Shown here piece by piece: positions 19,418 to 28,745 of a DNA stretch of 64,000 nt. Made by a program: the position numbers and the translations under genes. Location of the stretch: positions 62,001 to 126,000 of the forward strand of contig NZ_SMYL01000004.1 in the NCBI RefSeq assembly GCF_004358105.1. Reading direction: 5' to 3'. The stretch is from Sapientia aquatica. Its GTDB lineage: Bacteria > Pseudomonadota > Gammaproteobacteria > Burkholderiales > Burkholderiaceae_D. Positions within the stretch are counted from its first letter, which is position 1. Every line of letters begins with the position of its first letter. The notes below the pieces were generated by a model. That model had not been told where the DNA came from, searched no databases, and saw only the letters and a program-made list of their open reading frames with translations.

Positions 19418-19546
19418 ATGGAAACAAAACTCAAACTCCTGCAAGCGGCATTGTTATTGGCAACAGCCAGCGGTCAAACAGTGCTCATTGCAAATATCAA
19501 AGCCGAAATCAAACGCCTCGAAAAAAAATTCCGCTGTGGCTTCTAG
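19418..19546 (+). CDS. Possible small protein, 42 residues
   Basis: A short frame coding for MEТ-initiated helical peptide rich in Lys, Leu and Ala (METKLKLLQAALLLATASGQ, then an Ile/Lys/Glu helix ending LEKKFRCGF). The pattern of an amphipathic helix, a Gly-Gln break and a second helix reads like a genuine small protein rather than noise. Against it: the ribosome site is weak (CAGGGT, 10 bases upstream), and its 3' end overlaps the minus-strand terminator of the GNAT gene. I do not recognise a family. Confidence 0.35.
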   Translation: METKLKLLQAALLLATASGQTVLIANIKAEIKRLEKKFRCGF

Positions 19547-19562
19547 CCAAAACGGAATCGTT
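19526..19562 (-). terminator. Terminator of the GNAT gene
   Basis: On the minus strand ATTCCG...CGGAAT with an inner GGCT...AGCC pair is followed by eight T residues. It lies about 35 bases beyond the GNAT stop at 19595. Confidence 0.75.
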
Positions 19563-19594
19563 TTTATTGAATCAATCGAGGTGGCATTACTGAC

Positions 19595-20080
19595 CTAATC
19601 AAACACCAATTCCCAATAAGCCACATCTATCCATTGATCGAACTTGCGCCCAACTTTTTTAAAATGGGCGACTTTCTCAAAGCCGAATTTTTCGTGTAAC
19701 GCTATGCTGGCCGGATTCGGTTGCGCAACGCCGCCGATCACTACTTTAATTCCACGGCTTTTTAACTCGTCTAACAAGTGTCGATACAGTTTGGAACCGA
19801 TGCCTAAGTTAGCACTGTCCCTATCAACATAGACCGAACTCTCAACCGATGTTCGATAGGCGCAACGCGCCCGCCATGCGCCGACATAGGCATAACCAAC
19901 AATGCGGCCAGCGTGTTCATACACATACCAAGCAAACTTCTCGTTAGTGTCTCGAATCCTCTCTGCCATGTCGGCAACTGACACGGCAGCTTCTTCAAAC
20001 GAGATCGTGGTATTGAGTACGTAATAGTTGTAAATCTCGGCAATCGCTGCGGCATCGTCGAGCGTGGCTAATCTGATCAT
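19595..20080 (-). CDS. GNAT N-acetyltransferase (phosphinothricin/amino-acid type)
   Basis: A 161-residue acetyl-CoA-dependent acetyltransferase. MIRLATLDDAAAIAEIYNYYVLNTTISFEE at the N terminus, GYAYVGAWRARCAYRTSVESSVYVD in the middle and IGGVAQPNPASIALHEKFGFEKVAHFKKVGRKF near the end are characteristic of the Pat/Bar/MnaT group. The acetyl-CoA loop reads ANLGIGSKLY. Known members acetylate phosphinothricin, methionine sulfoximine or similar glutamate analogues; here the substrate is not provable. Stands alone, with its own terminator. Confidence 0.9.
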   Translation of the reverse strand: MIRLATLDDAAAIAEIYNYYVLNTTISFEEAAVSVADMAERIRDTNEKFAWYVYEHAGRIVGYAYVGAWRARCAYRTSVESSVYVDRDSANLGIGSKLYRHLLDELKSRGIKVVIGGVAQPNPASIALHEKFGFEKVAHFKKVGRKFDQWIDVAYWELVFD

Positions 20081-20280
20081 CTCGCATCCTTTTTTGATCG
20101 CGTTGGCCGATCAATGGGTTGGGCAAATCGGGCACTCATTGCGTTAAATAGATCGCCAAATATTGTAGCGCCATACTGTTTCATTTAGGCAAAATAGGCG
20201 GAACTTCGTTATTATCATTGCCAATGTCACAGAGTTAGCCATTAACGGTTAAGACCGCACGAATAATTAAGGGGACTAAC

Positions 20281-20901
20281 ATGCATCGTCACGCTGCTAT
20301 CGTATTCGCATTGCTTTCCATTACCTGCCTAAATGTGGTTGCCGCGGACAGGCTGCCAACCATTCCGCCCGGCCAATATAGCGAGGAACAAAAGCAGGCC
20401 GCCGCTGAGTTTGAGCAACATCGGCATGTGCCGGTGTTCGGCCCGTTTGAGCCGCTAATGCACAGCCCGCAAGTCATGTCGCAAACTCGCGCGATGGGAG
20501 ATTATTTGCGCTATAAAACCGCGCTGGGCAGTTCGCTCAGCGAACTAGTCATCCTCATTACCGCACGGGAGTGGACGCAGGATTATGAATGGTATGTGCA
20601 TCAACCAATCGCACTCAAAGCGGGATTAAAAAAAGAGATCGTGGATGCGATTGCCGATGGGCGACGTCCTAGCGCCATGAGTGACGATGAGGAAATGATT
20701 TATGACTTTTGCACCGAACTGCAGCACAACAAACGTGTATCGGATGCGACGTTTAATCGGGTCGAAAAACGTTTTGGCAAAAAAGGTGTCGTGGATTTAA
20801 CCGGAATCAACGCCTATTACACATTACTAGCCATGCAATTAAACGTGGCCCAATATCAATTGCCTAGCGATGGCACCAAGTTGGAGCGCTTTCCGAAATA
20901 A
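20281..20901 (+). CDS. Exported carboxymuconolactone-decarboxylase-like protein
   Basis: A 206-residue protein with a Sec signal peptide (residues 1-21, HAAIVFALLSITCLNVVAA). The body has the AhpD/CMD all-helical layout: LGSSLSELVILITAREWTQDYEWYVHQPIALKAGL and VDLTGINAYYTLLAMQLNVAQ. The Cys-x-x-Cys of true AhpD peroxidases is absent; EWxxDYEWxxH carries the acidic and His residues found in the CMD subgroup. Export is unusual for the classical protocatechuate enzyme PcaC, so the role is unknown. Ribosome site AAGGGG precedes the ATG. Confidence 0.82.
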   Translation: MHRHAAIVFALLSITCLNVVAADRLPTIPPGQYSEEQKQAAAEFEQHRHVPVFGPFEPLMHSPQVMSQTRAMGDYLRYKTALGSSLSELVILITAREWTQDYEWYVHQPIALKAGLKKEIVDAIADGRRPSAMSDDEEMIYDFCTELQHNKRVSDATFNRVEKRFGKKGVVDLTGINAYYTLLAMQLNVAQYQLPSDGTKLERFPK

Positions 20902-20944
20902 TTAGCCTCATTAACCCGTCCAAGTTAATTTAGTTGAATCGTTT

Positions 20945-21907
20945 TTATTTCGGTGCCTGATCTGAAATAGGTTCAAAAATTGCCGGCAGCATTTCTTTCA
21001 TCGAACTAATAAAACAGCGCAGCTTGGCCGGATAAAAACGCGCATACGGATACAGCAAATACACCGGCAAGCGGCTTGCGCTCCAATCCGGCAGCAGGTT
21101 AATCAGCTTACCCTGTGCAATATCGTCCAACACTATCCAGGTCGAACCCACACCGACGCCAACGCCTTGCACAACGGCGTTTTTCATCGCGTATAAATTG
21201 TCGGTACGTAAGCGCGGGTTGAATTTAATTTGCGTGACTTCACCAGTTTGATGATTTTTTAATTCCAACTCCGACTGATAAAACGTGCTGAGCGCAACCC
21301 AAGGCAAGTTCGCTAAATCGCTTGGATGCTGAGGCATCGGGTGATGTTGAAATAAGTTGGGGGACGCAATAATCGAGCGCGAGATGTCACCAATCTGGGT
21401 GGCCACCATGTTTTGATCTTTGGGATGACCGACATGAATCGAGCAATCGATGCCTTCGGCAATAAAATCGTGCAGCGAGCGATCGTCGTGCAAATTCCAC
21501 TCAACCGCCATCTTGGGATAACGGCTCAAATACTGCGCCAATGGCGCGATCAAATGATCTTGACCAAAGGCATGCGGCGCTAACACGCGCAGGACGCCAC
21601 TTGGCTCTTCTTTCGCGCCGCGCAAATCCGATTCGACCGTATCCCACGCCACCAATAAATCTTTAAAGCGCTCATAACAACGTTCGCCATCGGCGGTCAG
21701 CAGCAAGGAATGCGTAGTGCGCTTGAGCAGGTGCAATCCCAGATAGTGCTCTAACATTTTTAAGCGGCGGCTAATGGTCGGTTGGGTGGTAGCAAGTTGT
21801 TTAGCCGCAGCGGTCATGCTGCCAGCATCCACAATCCGCACGAACGTTTGCATTAACTCAACGCGGTCGTGCAGGCCAGCTTGGAAATGGATTTTGTTGG
21901 AAGACAT
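20945..21907 (-). CDS. LysR-family transcriptional regulator
   Basis: A 320-residue regulator with the N-terminal winged helix-turn-helix (MQTFVRIVDAGSMTAAAKQLATTQPTISRRLKMLEHYLG) and a LysR substrate-binding domain (GVLRVLAPHAFGQDHLIAPLAQYL). I start at 21907 (MSSNKIHFQAG); the upstream frame extension reads as unrelated sequence. It is divergent from an MFS gene with 151 bases between starts, so it probably controls that transporter. Effector unknown. Confidence 0.9.
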   Translation of the reverse strand: MSSNKIHFQAGLHDRVELMQTFVRIVDAGSMTAAAKQLATTQPTISRRLKMLEHYLGLHLLKRTTHSLLLTADGERCYERFKDLLVAWDTVESDLRGAKEEPSGVLRVLAPHAFGQDHLIAPLAQYLSRYPKMAVEWNLHDDRSLHDFIAEGIDCSIHVGHPKDQNMVATQIGDISRSIIASPNLFQHHPMPQHPSDLANLPWVALSTFYQSELELKNHQTGEVTQIKFNPRLRTDNLYAMKNAVVQGVGVGVGSTWIVLDDIAQGKLINLLPDWSASRLPVYLLYPYARFYPAKLRCFISSMKEMLPAIFEPISDQAPK

Positions 21908-22058
21908 TTTCAATACCAATTGGTTATTAATACGCATTACGTATGAACTATATGCTTTACAGCATACTACCAATACCGAATTTGCATAGATATGATGGGC
22001 GCAAAGTCAGTTATCCGCCTCAAAATAAGTCAAACAGCACGCCGATTAGGGAATGAAT

Positions 22059-23291
22059 ATGTCTGCAACTAACACCAACATTGCATCAACTAGCGCCAAT
22101 CTCGCTCAAAATGACGATTTGCCTAAGCAATTAGTCCTTTTAATGGCGATTAGCGTGGGCTTGGCGGTGGCCTGTATTTATTACAGCCAACCCATGCTGG
22201 GCGTTTTTGTCGCTAATCGACTGGGCAGCGCGCAAGAGATCGGCTGGATTCCGACCTTGACCCAATTGGGTTATGCGTTCGGGATTTTTTTCTTGGCGCC
22301 GCTGGGCGACCGCTACAACCGCAAAACCATTATTCTGATTAAGGGCGCAGTCTTGGTGCTGGCCTTGGGTGCTTTTGCGGCTAGCGCTGGCTTGTCGGTC
22401 ATGTTAATCAGCAGTTTATTTATCGGAATTGCTGCAACCATGGCGCAAGATATTATGCCGGCCGCCGCGGCACTGGCTCCAGAACACAAACGCGGCAAGA
22501 TTATTGGCACGGTCATGACAGGTTTGTTCTTGGGTATTTTGCTATCGCGAGTCGTCAGCGGTGTCGTCGCTGATTTGCTTGGCTGGCGCTTTGTGTTTTT
22601 GATTGCCGCTATCTCAATTGCGATGTGCTTAATTGTTCTAGCGCGCGGATTGCCCTCCATTAAACCGACTAGCACCTTGGCTTATACGCAGTTGATGAAA
22701 TCGCTGTTTTCATTGCTCGGCCAATACCCTGCGCTGCGTGCGGCGGCGCTTGCTCAAGGACTGTTATCCGCAGGCTTTAGTGCCTTCTGGTCAACGCTGG
22801 CGGTGATGCTGCACGCAGCGCCCTTTCATATGAGCAGCTCAGTCGCCGGTGCATTTGGTTTGGCCGGTGCTGCGGGTGCGATGGCTGCGCCGTTTGCAGG
22901 GCGCTTTGCCGACAAACTGGGCGCTAAACATATCGTGCGCTTTGGCTCCATGATCACCGCTGGATTCTTTTTGCTCATGGCGCTGACCAGCCAACTTCAT
23001 CCCGCGTTGGCATTAATTGCTCTGGTTATTGGCACGGTCGGTTTTGATCTGGGCGTGCAGATTTGTTTGGTCGGTCATCAAACTATCGTGTACAGCTTAG
23101 ATGCGGCGGCGCGCAGTCGTTTAAATGCGGTGCTACTGACTGGCATGTTTATTGGCATGTCGAGTGGCTCTGCCATCGGCGCAGCGCTGCTGGCTCATTG
23201 GGGATGGACTGCCGTAACCGTGTTTGGCACTGTCTGCGCTTGCGGTGCTTTTTTAGTGCGTTATTTTCATGCTAAAACAAGCGGGCATTAA
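22059..23291 (+). CDS. MFS transporter (drug/sugar efflux type)
   Basis: Twelve-helix inner-membrane transporter of about 410 residues. APLGDRYNRKTIILIKG is the loop 2-3 motif of the superfamily, and the AraJ/YnfM-like proteins share GTVMTGLFLGILLSRVVSGVVADLLGWR. The second of two close ATGs (22059) has AGGGA at the right distance; the first (22053) follows it without spacing. The divergent LysR gene is the likely regulator. Substrate unknown; efflux is likely from family habit. Confidence 0.88.
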   Translation: MSATNTNIASTSANLAQNDDLPKQLVLLMAISVGLAVACIYYSQPMLGVFVANRLGSAQEIGWIPTLTQLGYAFGIFFLAPLGDRYNRKTIILIKGAVLVLALGAFAASAGLSVMLISSLFIGIAATMAQDIMPAAAALAPEHKRGKIIGTVMTGLFLGILLSRVVSGVVADLLGWRFVFLIAAISIAMCLIVLARGLPSIKPTSTLAYTQLMKSLFSLLGQYPALRAAALAQGLLSAGFSAFWSTLAVMLHAAPFHMSSSVAGAFGLAGAAGAMAAPFAGRFADKLGAKHIVRFGSMITAGFFLLMALTSQLHPALALIALVIGTVGFDLGVQICLVGHQTIVYSLDAAARSRLNAVLLTGMFIGMSSGSAIGAALLAHWGWTAVTVFGTVCACGAFLVRYFHAKTSGH

Positions 23292-23320
23292 GACGAACCG
23301 CTCGGCAAATTAGCGACAAG

Positions 23321-23348
23321 AAGCCCTGATTAGTCAGGGCTTTTTTTG
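23321..23348 (+). terminator. Terminator of the MFS gene
   Basis: AAGCCCTGA (23321-23329) pairs perfectly with TCAGGGCTT (23334-23342), loop TTAG, followed by T residues to 23347. Confidence 0.93.
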
Positions 23349-23717
23349 TTGGCGAAAAGCCTAGCTTCCACCTCAGACGCACCAGCAACTAGCAAACCAT
23401 GCAACCTATGTAGCTCGGCGCGCCAAATAACAACAAAAGCGCTGCTATTTTGCTATCGAACACCAAGAAATTTAATGTTAACAAATTGAAATACCGAGTT
23501 TAACTTCCTATACTCAACTTTAACTGCCCATTCCAATTCTGTTAATCCTCTGTATTTCGGCGAAGGCGCGCCTTGGGCTGTTGACAGTATATTTTTTGGC
23601 ATTTTTTTGATGTTTTGAAAAGCGAAAACGCCGAATCAAGCAGTTCTTGCACTCACTTTTCGACATTGCATTCAATCGTTGATCGCAAGCATTTGAACCA
23701 CTACGGGCCTGAGCAAT
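23349..23717. other. Non-coding stretch before the HD-GYP gene
   Basis: About 370 bases after the terminator. It should hold the promoter of the signalling operon. I see no repeat, gene or known regulatory motif in it. Confidence 0.5.
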
Positions 23718-24755
23718 ATGAAATTAGACGTCATTGTCATCGACGATTCCTCGATCAATCTGGTGCTGACATCGCACCTAATTCATAAATTTGAAGGCTG
23801 CATCACGAGCGAATTTAACAATCCAAAACAGGCCTTGGAATGGTGCTTTGAGCATGTGCCTGATTTGGTGATTGTGGATTTTATGATGCCAGAGATGGAC
23901 GGCATCGAATTTATTCGCCGTTTTCGCGCTCTGCCAGAACGGGCCGACATTCCAGTGCTGATGGTCACAGCCAACGATCAAATCGAAATTCGCCATCGTG
24001 CGTTGGAGGCCGGCGCCAACGATTTTCTGAACAAACCAATCGACAAAATTGAATTCGCCGCACGCGTGCGCAACATGCTGTCCTTGCGTCGCAGTCAACG
24101 TAAATTACTAGACCAAGCCGCGTGGCTATCGGAGGAAGTCAAACTCGCCACCAACGAGATCTTAGCGCGCGAACGCGAGACCATTATTCGCTTATCGAAA
24201 GCTGCCGATTCACGCGACCCAGAAACCGGCGCACATATTTTAAGGATGTCGCATTTCTGTAAGCTGATTGCCTCGCACATCGGCGTATCGGAAGAAAACC
24301 AGCAAATATTATTAGACGCCGCGCCGATGCATGATGTGGGTAAGGTTGGGATTCCTGACAATATTTTGCTCAAACCGGGTCGCTTGGATCCGACCGAATT
24401 CGACATCATGAAACAGCACTCTTTCTTGGGTTACGAAATACTCAATGGCAGCGAATCCGTGATCTTAAAAGCCGCCGCCGAAATCGCCCTGTCCCACCAC
24501 GAAAAATTCGATGGTAGCGGTTATCCCTTTGGCTTGGTGGGCGACAAGATTCCGCTCTTTGCTCGCATTTGCGCGGTCGCAGATGTATTTGATGCGCTCA
24601 CCTCAGAACGACCGTACAAAAAAGCATGGCCGGACGATCAAGCCATCGCCTATTTACGCGAAGGCCGTGGCAAACATTTTGATCCCATGTGCGTTGATGT
24701 TTTCTTAGAAAATTGGGACGAGGTGATGGAAATCCGCAATCGCTTCAAGGATTAA
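23718..24755 (+). CDS. Response regulator with HD-GYP phosphodiesterase output (RpfG-like)
   Basis: A 345-residue protein. Residues 1-125 are a receiver domain with phosphoacceptor Asp54 in VIVDFMMPEMDG and the conserved Lys in FLNKPID. Residues about 155-335 are an HD-GYP domain: the HD pair in MHDVGKVGIP and the GYP motif in HHEKFDGSGYPFG, so the metal site looks intact. The predicted activity is hydrolysis of cyclic-di-GMP, controlled by phosphorylation. The hybrid kinase gene follows 68 bases later and is the likely phosphate donor. Confidence 0.93.
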   Translation: MKLDVIVIDDSSINLVLTSHLIHKFEGCITSEFNNPKQALEWCFEHVPDLVIVDFMMPEMDGIEFIRRFRALPERADIPVLMVTANDQIEIRHRALEAGANDFLNKPIDKIEFAARVRNMLSLRRSQRKLLDQAAWLSEEVKLATNEILARERETIIRLSKAADSRDPETGAHILRMSHFCKLIASHIGVSEENQQILLDAAPMHDVGKVGIPDNILLKPGRLDPTEFDIMKQHSFLGYEILNGSESVILKAAAEIALSHHEKFDGSGYPFGLVGDKIPLFARICAVADVFDALTSERPYKKAWPDDQAIAYLREGRGKHFDPMCVDVFLENWDEVMEIRNRFKD

Positions 24756-24823
24756 AACGTGTCGGCAGTTCGATTCATTCAGTCACTCTCATTACCGCCA
24801 ACGACCAACAAAGCACCCTAAAA

Positions 24824-27800
24824 ATGAAAGTTCTAATTAGATCGTTACTTGTCGTGCTGGCCTATGTCGTGTTCGGCAAACTATCCATTCTATTAGCCCC
24901 TTCACCCGGTTACGCGGCCCCGATTTTCCCGCCCGCAGGGATTGCATTAGCGGCGATTTTTATTGGTGGAAAACGGCTGCTGCCATCGGTATTAATCGGC
25001 TCATTTTTACTGAACCTGTGGATTGGGTATTCGTCCGGACAAGCTCTCAATGTCACCGCAATTATCGCGGCTTCGTGCATCGCCGCGTCGTCCGCCTTGC
25101 AGGCCGGTGTAGGCAGCTGGCTATTAATGAAAATGATTGGGCAGCCGCTGCGACTTGATCGGATTGGCGAAATTGTGCGCTTTATGCTGCTCGCGCCGGT
25201 TAGCTGTTTAATCAGTTCGACCTTATCCGTTTCCAGCCTAGTTGCGCTCGGCATTTTTAGCTTCAAAAGCCTTGCGGGGAATTGGGCCATCTGGTGGATC
25301 GGCGACACGTTTGGGGTGATGTTGCTATTCCCCTTGACGATGATCGCTGCCGGTCAACCGCGAGAGCTTTGGAAGCGAAGAGTGAATTCGGTTGCGGTAC
25401 CGATTTTGTTAGCGTTCGCGATATTTGTATTGATTTTCTTCCGCGCCAATCAATGGGAATACGACGATTCACTCAATGATTTCCGCCAGACTTCCCAAAC
25501 GGTGAAAAACGATGTCGAAGCCAAATTAAGCGAACAAGAATCGCTGCTAGAGCAGCTAGCTGGATTGATGACGCAAGACAAAACCCGCAAGGTTACGCGC
25601 GAAGGATTTGCCAGCTTCGTTTCCCGTTCTTTAGCGCGCTATCCAATGATCCAAGCCTTGGAATGGGCGCCGATAATTTTTAATGCCGAACGTCAGAAAT
25701 TTGAAATTATCCAACGAAAAGACGTACCTAAGTTTGACATCAAAGAGCGAGACGCGCAGGGAAAACTGCTCACCGCTCAAGTACGCGATTCGTATTATCC
25801 AGTGGTCTACGTTGAGCCTCTCGCTGGCAATGAACCGGCACTTGGTTTTGACCTCGCATCCAATCCAACCCGTCTAGCGGCAATTCAAAAAGCGATCGCA
25901 ACCGGCAAAACCGTTATCTCAGCCCCACTCAAATTAGTGCAAGAACAGCAGCAACAATCGGGCGCTTTGTTACTGCTGCCAGTTGATGCCAACAATCCAA
26001 AATCAGATGTGGTTCTGACCGTATTGCGGTTAGGCGATTTTATGGAAAGCTTGCTGCAACGAACCCGCCCAATGATCTACTCGCGGCTCATTGATGTCGA
26101 TGAAAAGAAAATTGTCTACGATAACTTTGAGCCGAAAAATTTACGTAATTTGTTAGCCTATGATTTCGAATTTGGCTCGCGCCGCTACCGCTTGGAAACC
26201 GCGCCTACACCCAACTATTTAGCCTTACATCGCAGTTGGCAGAGCTGGGCCTTATTAGCTATTGGGATGTTGGGTACTAGCCTACTCGGTTCTTTATTAT
26301 TGATGGGCTCGGGTTACGCTTCGCGTATCAAACAAGAGGTGAAAGAACGCACGGCAGAATTATTGGAGGCAAAAAAAGAAGTCGAGCGCGAAAATCAAAA
26401 GAAACTGGCATTGCTCCAAAACGCCAGCGATGGTCTGCATATTGTTAATCCGGACGGAATTTTAATTGAGGCCAGTGATTCGTTTTGCACCATGCTCGGC
26501 TACCAACGCAATGAGCTGATCGGCAAGCATGTGAGCTTCTGGGATGCGATGCACTCAAGAGATCAAATAAGTAAAGCGATTGAGCTCAATTTAAGTACTA
26601 AAACCTTATACAGCTTTGTATCGCATCATCGCCGCAAAGACGGTAGCATCATCGATGTGGAAATCAATGCTGTGCCACATAATTCGGATGGCGAATACGT
26701 TTTAATCAATTCGTCGCGCGATATTACCGAGCGCAATCAATCGTTAGCACAGCTCAAACTTGCCAAAGAATTAGCCGAAGAGGCTAGTCGCGCCAAGAGC
26801 GATTTTCTGGCCAACATGAGTCACGAAATTCGCACCCCAATGAACGGCATTATTGGCATGACCGAATTAGCCTTGGATACTGATTTAAACGAAGAGCAAA
26901 AAGGCTATATCGAATTAGTTAAGTCGTCGGCGGATGCGCTGCTCACCATCATTAACGATATTTTGGATTTCTCTAAAATCGAAGCTGGAAAAATGCAGAT
27001 CGATAATATCGACTTCGATCTGCACGATATGCTATCGCAAACAACCCGCTCGCTAGCAATACGCGCCGACCAAAAAAATCTCGAACTATTGCTTGATATC
27101 GACCCAGCTATTCCTAGAATGTTAAAGGGTGATCCAGGTCGTCTGCGGCAAGTGTTGATCAACCTCATTGGTAACGCGATTAAGTTCACCGAACGTGGTG
27201 AAATCGTTATTAAAGCAACCTTGCGCGAAGGCGCTGCGATCTCGGAATTAATCCCGTTGCGCATTAGTGTGCGCGACACAGGGATTGGTATTCCAGAAGA
27301 AAAATTTAAAGCAATCTTTGATTCCTTCTCGCAAGCCGATACCTCAACGACGCGGGTTTATGGCGGAACAGGCTTGGGCTTGTCGATCTCAGCGCGTTTG
27401 GTTGAATTAATGGGTGGTAGCATTTCGCTGGAAAGCGCGCTAGGTAACGGAAGTACCTTTTACATTGATATTCCGATCGAGCGCGCTCAGGGTAACGCAG
27501 TGATGCACGATGAAGCGCTATTTTTGAAAAATATGCGAGTGTTGATCGTGGACGACAATTTAACCAATCGTGAGATCGCACTCGAATTAACTCAGCGTTG
27601 GGGCATGCTGCCAACCGCAGTGGAAGGTGGCCAACAAGCGATTGACGAACTGACCCGCGCTAAGCAAGCAGATGAACCGTACGAATTACTGCTGTTGGAT
27701 GTGCGCATGCCGGATATGAACGGCTTTAGTGTCATTGAAGAACTGCGTGCGCAGCATGCTGACGACATCGCACCAGTGATGATGTTGACGTCAGAAGGAC

Positions 27801-28705
27801 AACGCGGCGACGCGCAGAAATGCCGCGAGTTAGGAGTATCGGCTTACCTACTCAAACCCTATACCCAATCCGATTTATTCGCCGCCATTATGAACACATT
27901 GGGGTTGATCGATAAACCGGAACCCGTGCTAGTTACGCGCCATTTTTTACGTGAAAGCAAACACAAACTAAATGTCTTGCTAGCCGAAGATAACAGCGTC
28001 AATCAAACGCTGGTGAAAGGATTGTTGACCAAATTTGGGCACAGCATTGAGGTGGCCCAAAACGGCCTAGAGGCGGTTGAGAAATGGCATGCGGGCCGCT
28101 ACGACCTAATCCTCATGGACGTCGATATGCCAGTATTAAATGGCTACGCCGCCACCGAACAAATCCGCCAATCAGAGCAAGCAAATCCAGAGCAACATAT
28201 TCCGATTATCGGACTAACCGCGCACGTTGTAGAAGGCACGCGGGAAAAATGCTTGGCTGCCGGAATGGATGGCTATCTGAGCAAGCCGATTAATATCGAA
28301 GCGCTGTGGCGGGAATTAAACAAGCTAGGCCAAGCAATCCGCACCGATGAGCCACCAGCACCGACTATTAACTATGCCTTGGCCGTGGCTGACTTTAATA
28401 AGACCCGCCGCAATGTGGATGAAGATCAGGATATTTTCAATAAAATTGTCGAGCTATTTTTAGTTGACGCGCCGTCGCATGTGCAACAGATCAAGGACGG
28501 CATCGCGCAAAATTCAACCGACAAAATCCGCCATAGCGCACATACCTTACGCGGCATGTTGGGCATTTTCTCGGCGGAACGCAGCATGCAAATCGCTAGA
28601 ACAATAGAACAAGAAGCTGGACAGAAAGATCTGCGCGGTTTAACGAAAGAATTAGAAATCGCGCTAGCGGAATTGGAAGATATGATTAAAGCGTATCAAT
28701 GGTGA
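24824..28705 (+). CDS. Hybrid sensor histidine kinase: MASE1-CHASE-PAS-HisKA-HATPase-REC-REC-Hpt
   Basis: A 1293-residue inner-membrane kinase. Order of parts: MASE1 membrane domain (about 1-270, several helices, start MKVLIRSLLVVLAYVVFGKLSI); a periplasmic CHASE-like region (about 280-470); one more membrane helix (IGMLGTSLLGSLLLMGSGY); a PAS domain (about 550-670); HisKA with His667 in MSHEIRTPMNG; an ATPase domain (NLIGNAIKFT, GGTGLGLSI); receiver 1 with Asp959; receiver 2 with Asp1099; and an Hpt domain with His1240 in HSAHTLRGMLG. The frame extends to 24713, but that overlaps the preceding gene; the ATG at 24824 begins the MASE1 domain. It forms a full internal phosphorelay and probably ends on the HD-GYP regulator. 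Confidence 0.92.
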   Translation: MKVLIRSLLVVLAYVVFGKLSILLAPSPGYAAPIFPPAGIALAAIFIGGKRLLPSVLIGSFLLNLWIGYSSGQALNVTAIIAASCIAASSALQAGVGSWLLMKMIGQPLRLDRIGEIVRFMLLAPVSCLISSTLSVSSLVALGIFSFKSLAGNWAIWWIGDTFGVMLLFPLTMIAAGQPRELWKRRVNSVAVPILLAFAIFVLIFFRANQWEYDDSLNDFRQTSQTVKNDVEAKLSEQESLLEQLAGLMTQDKTRKVTREGFASFVSRSLARYPMIQALEWAPIIFNAERQKFEIIQRKDVPKFDIKERDAQGKLLTAQVRDSYYPVVYVEPLAGNEPALGFDLASNPTRLAAIQKAIATGKTVISAPLKLVQEQQQQSGALLLLPVDANNPKSDVVLTVLRLGDFMESLLQRTRPMIYSRLIDVDEKKIVYDNFEPKNLRNLLAYDFEFGSRRYRLETAPTPNYLALHRSWQSWALLAIGMLGTSLLGSLLLMGSGYASRIKQEVKERTAELLEAKKEVERENQKKLALLQNASDGLHIVNPDGILIEASDSFCTMLGYQRNELIGKHVSFWDAMHSRDQISKAIELNLSTKTLYSFVSHHRRKDGSIIDVEINAVPHNSDGEYVLINSSRDITERNQSLAQLKLAKELAEEASRAKSDFLANMSHEIRTPMNGIIGMTELALDTDLNEEQKGYIELVKSSADALLTIINDILDFSKIEAGKMQIDNIDFDLHDMLSQTTRSLAIRADQKNLELLLDIDPAIPRMLKGDPGRLRQVLINLIGNAIKFTERGEIVIKATLREGAAISELIPLRISVRDTGIGIPEEKFKAIFDSFSQADTSTTRVYGGTGLGLSISARLVELMGGSISLESALGNGSTFYIDIPIERAQGNAVMHDEALFLKNMRVLIVDDNLTNREIALELTQRWGMLPTAVEGGQQAIDELTRAKQADEPYELLLLDVRMPDMNGFSVIEELRAQHADDIAPVMMLTSEGQRGDAQKCRELGVSAYLLKPYTQSDLFAAIMNTLGLIDKPEPVLVTRHFLRESKHKLNVLLAEDNSVNQTLVKGLLTKFGHSIEVAQNGLEAVEKWHAGRYDLILMDVDMPVLNGYAATEQIRQSEQANPEQHIPIIGLTAHVVEGTREKCLAAGMDGYLSKPINIEALWRELNKLGQAIRTDEPPAPTINYALAVADFNKTRRNVDEDQDIFNKIVELFLVDAPSHVQQIKDGIAQNSTDKIRHSAHTLRGMLGIFSAERSMQIARTIEQEAGQKDLRGLTKELEIALAELEDMIKAYQW

Positions 28706-28745
28706 TAGCGGCATTACGCCTCACCAAGATTGGCGTCCAGCTAAT

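Noticed and set aside
19228-19593. A 121-codon plus-strand frame in the gap before the GNAT gene
   Set aside because: No ribosome site, no signal or domain, uneven composition, and it overlaps the more plausible 42-codon frame and the GNAT terminator.
20281-20901. PcaC (classical carboxymuconolactone decarboxylase) of a beta-ketoadipate pathway
   Set aside because: It has a signal peptide, stands alone, is not next to pca genes, and the aromatic pathway in this window uses extradiol cleavage.
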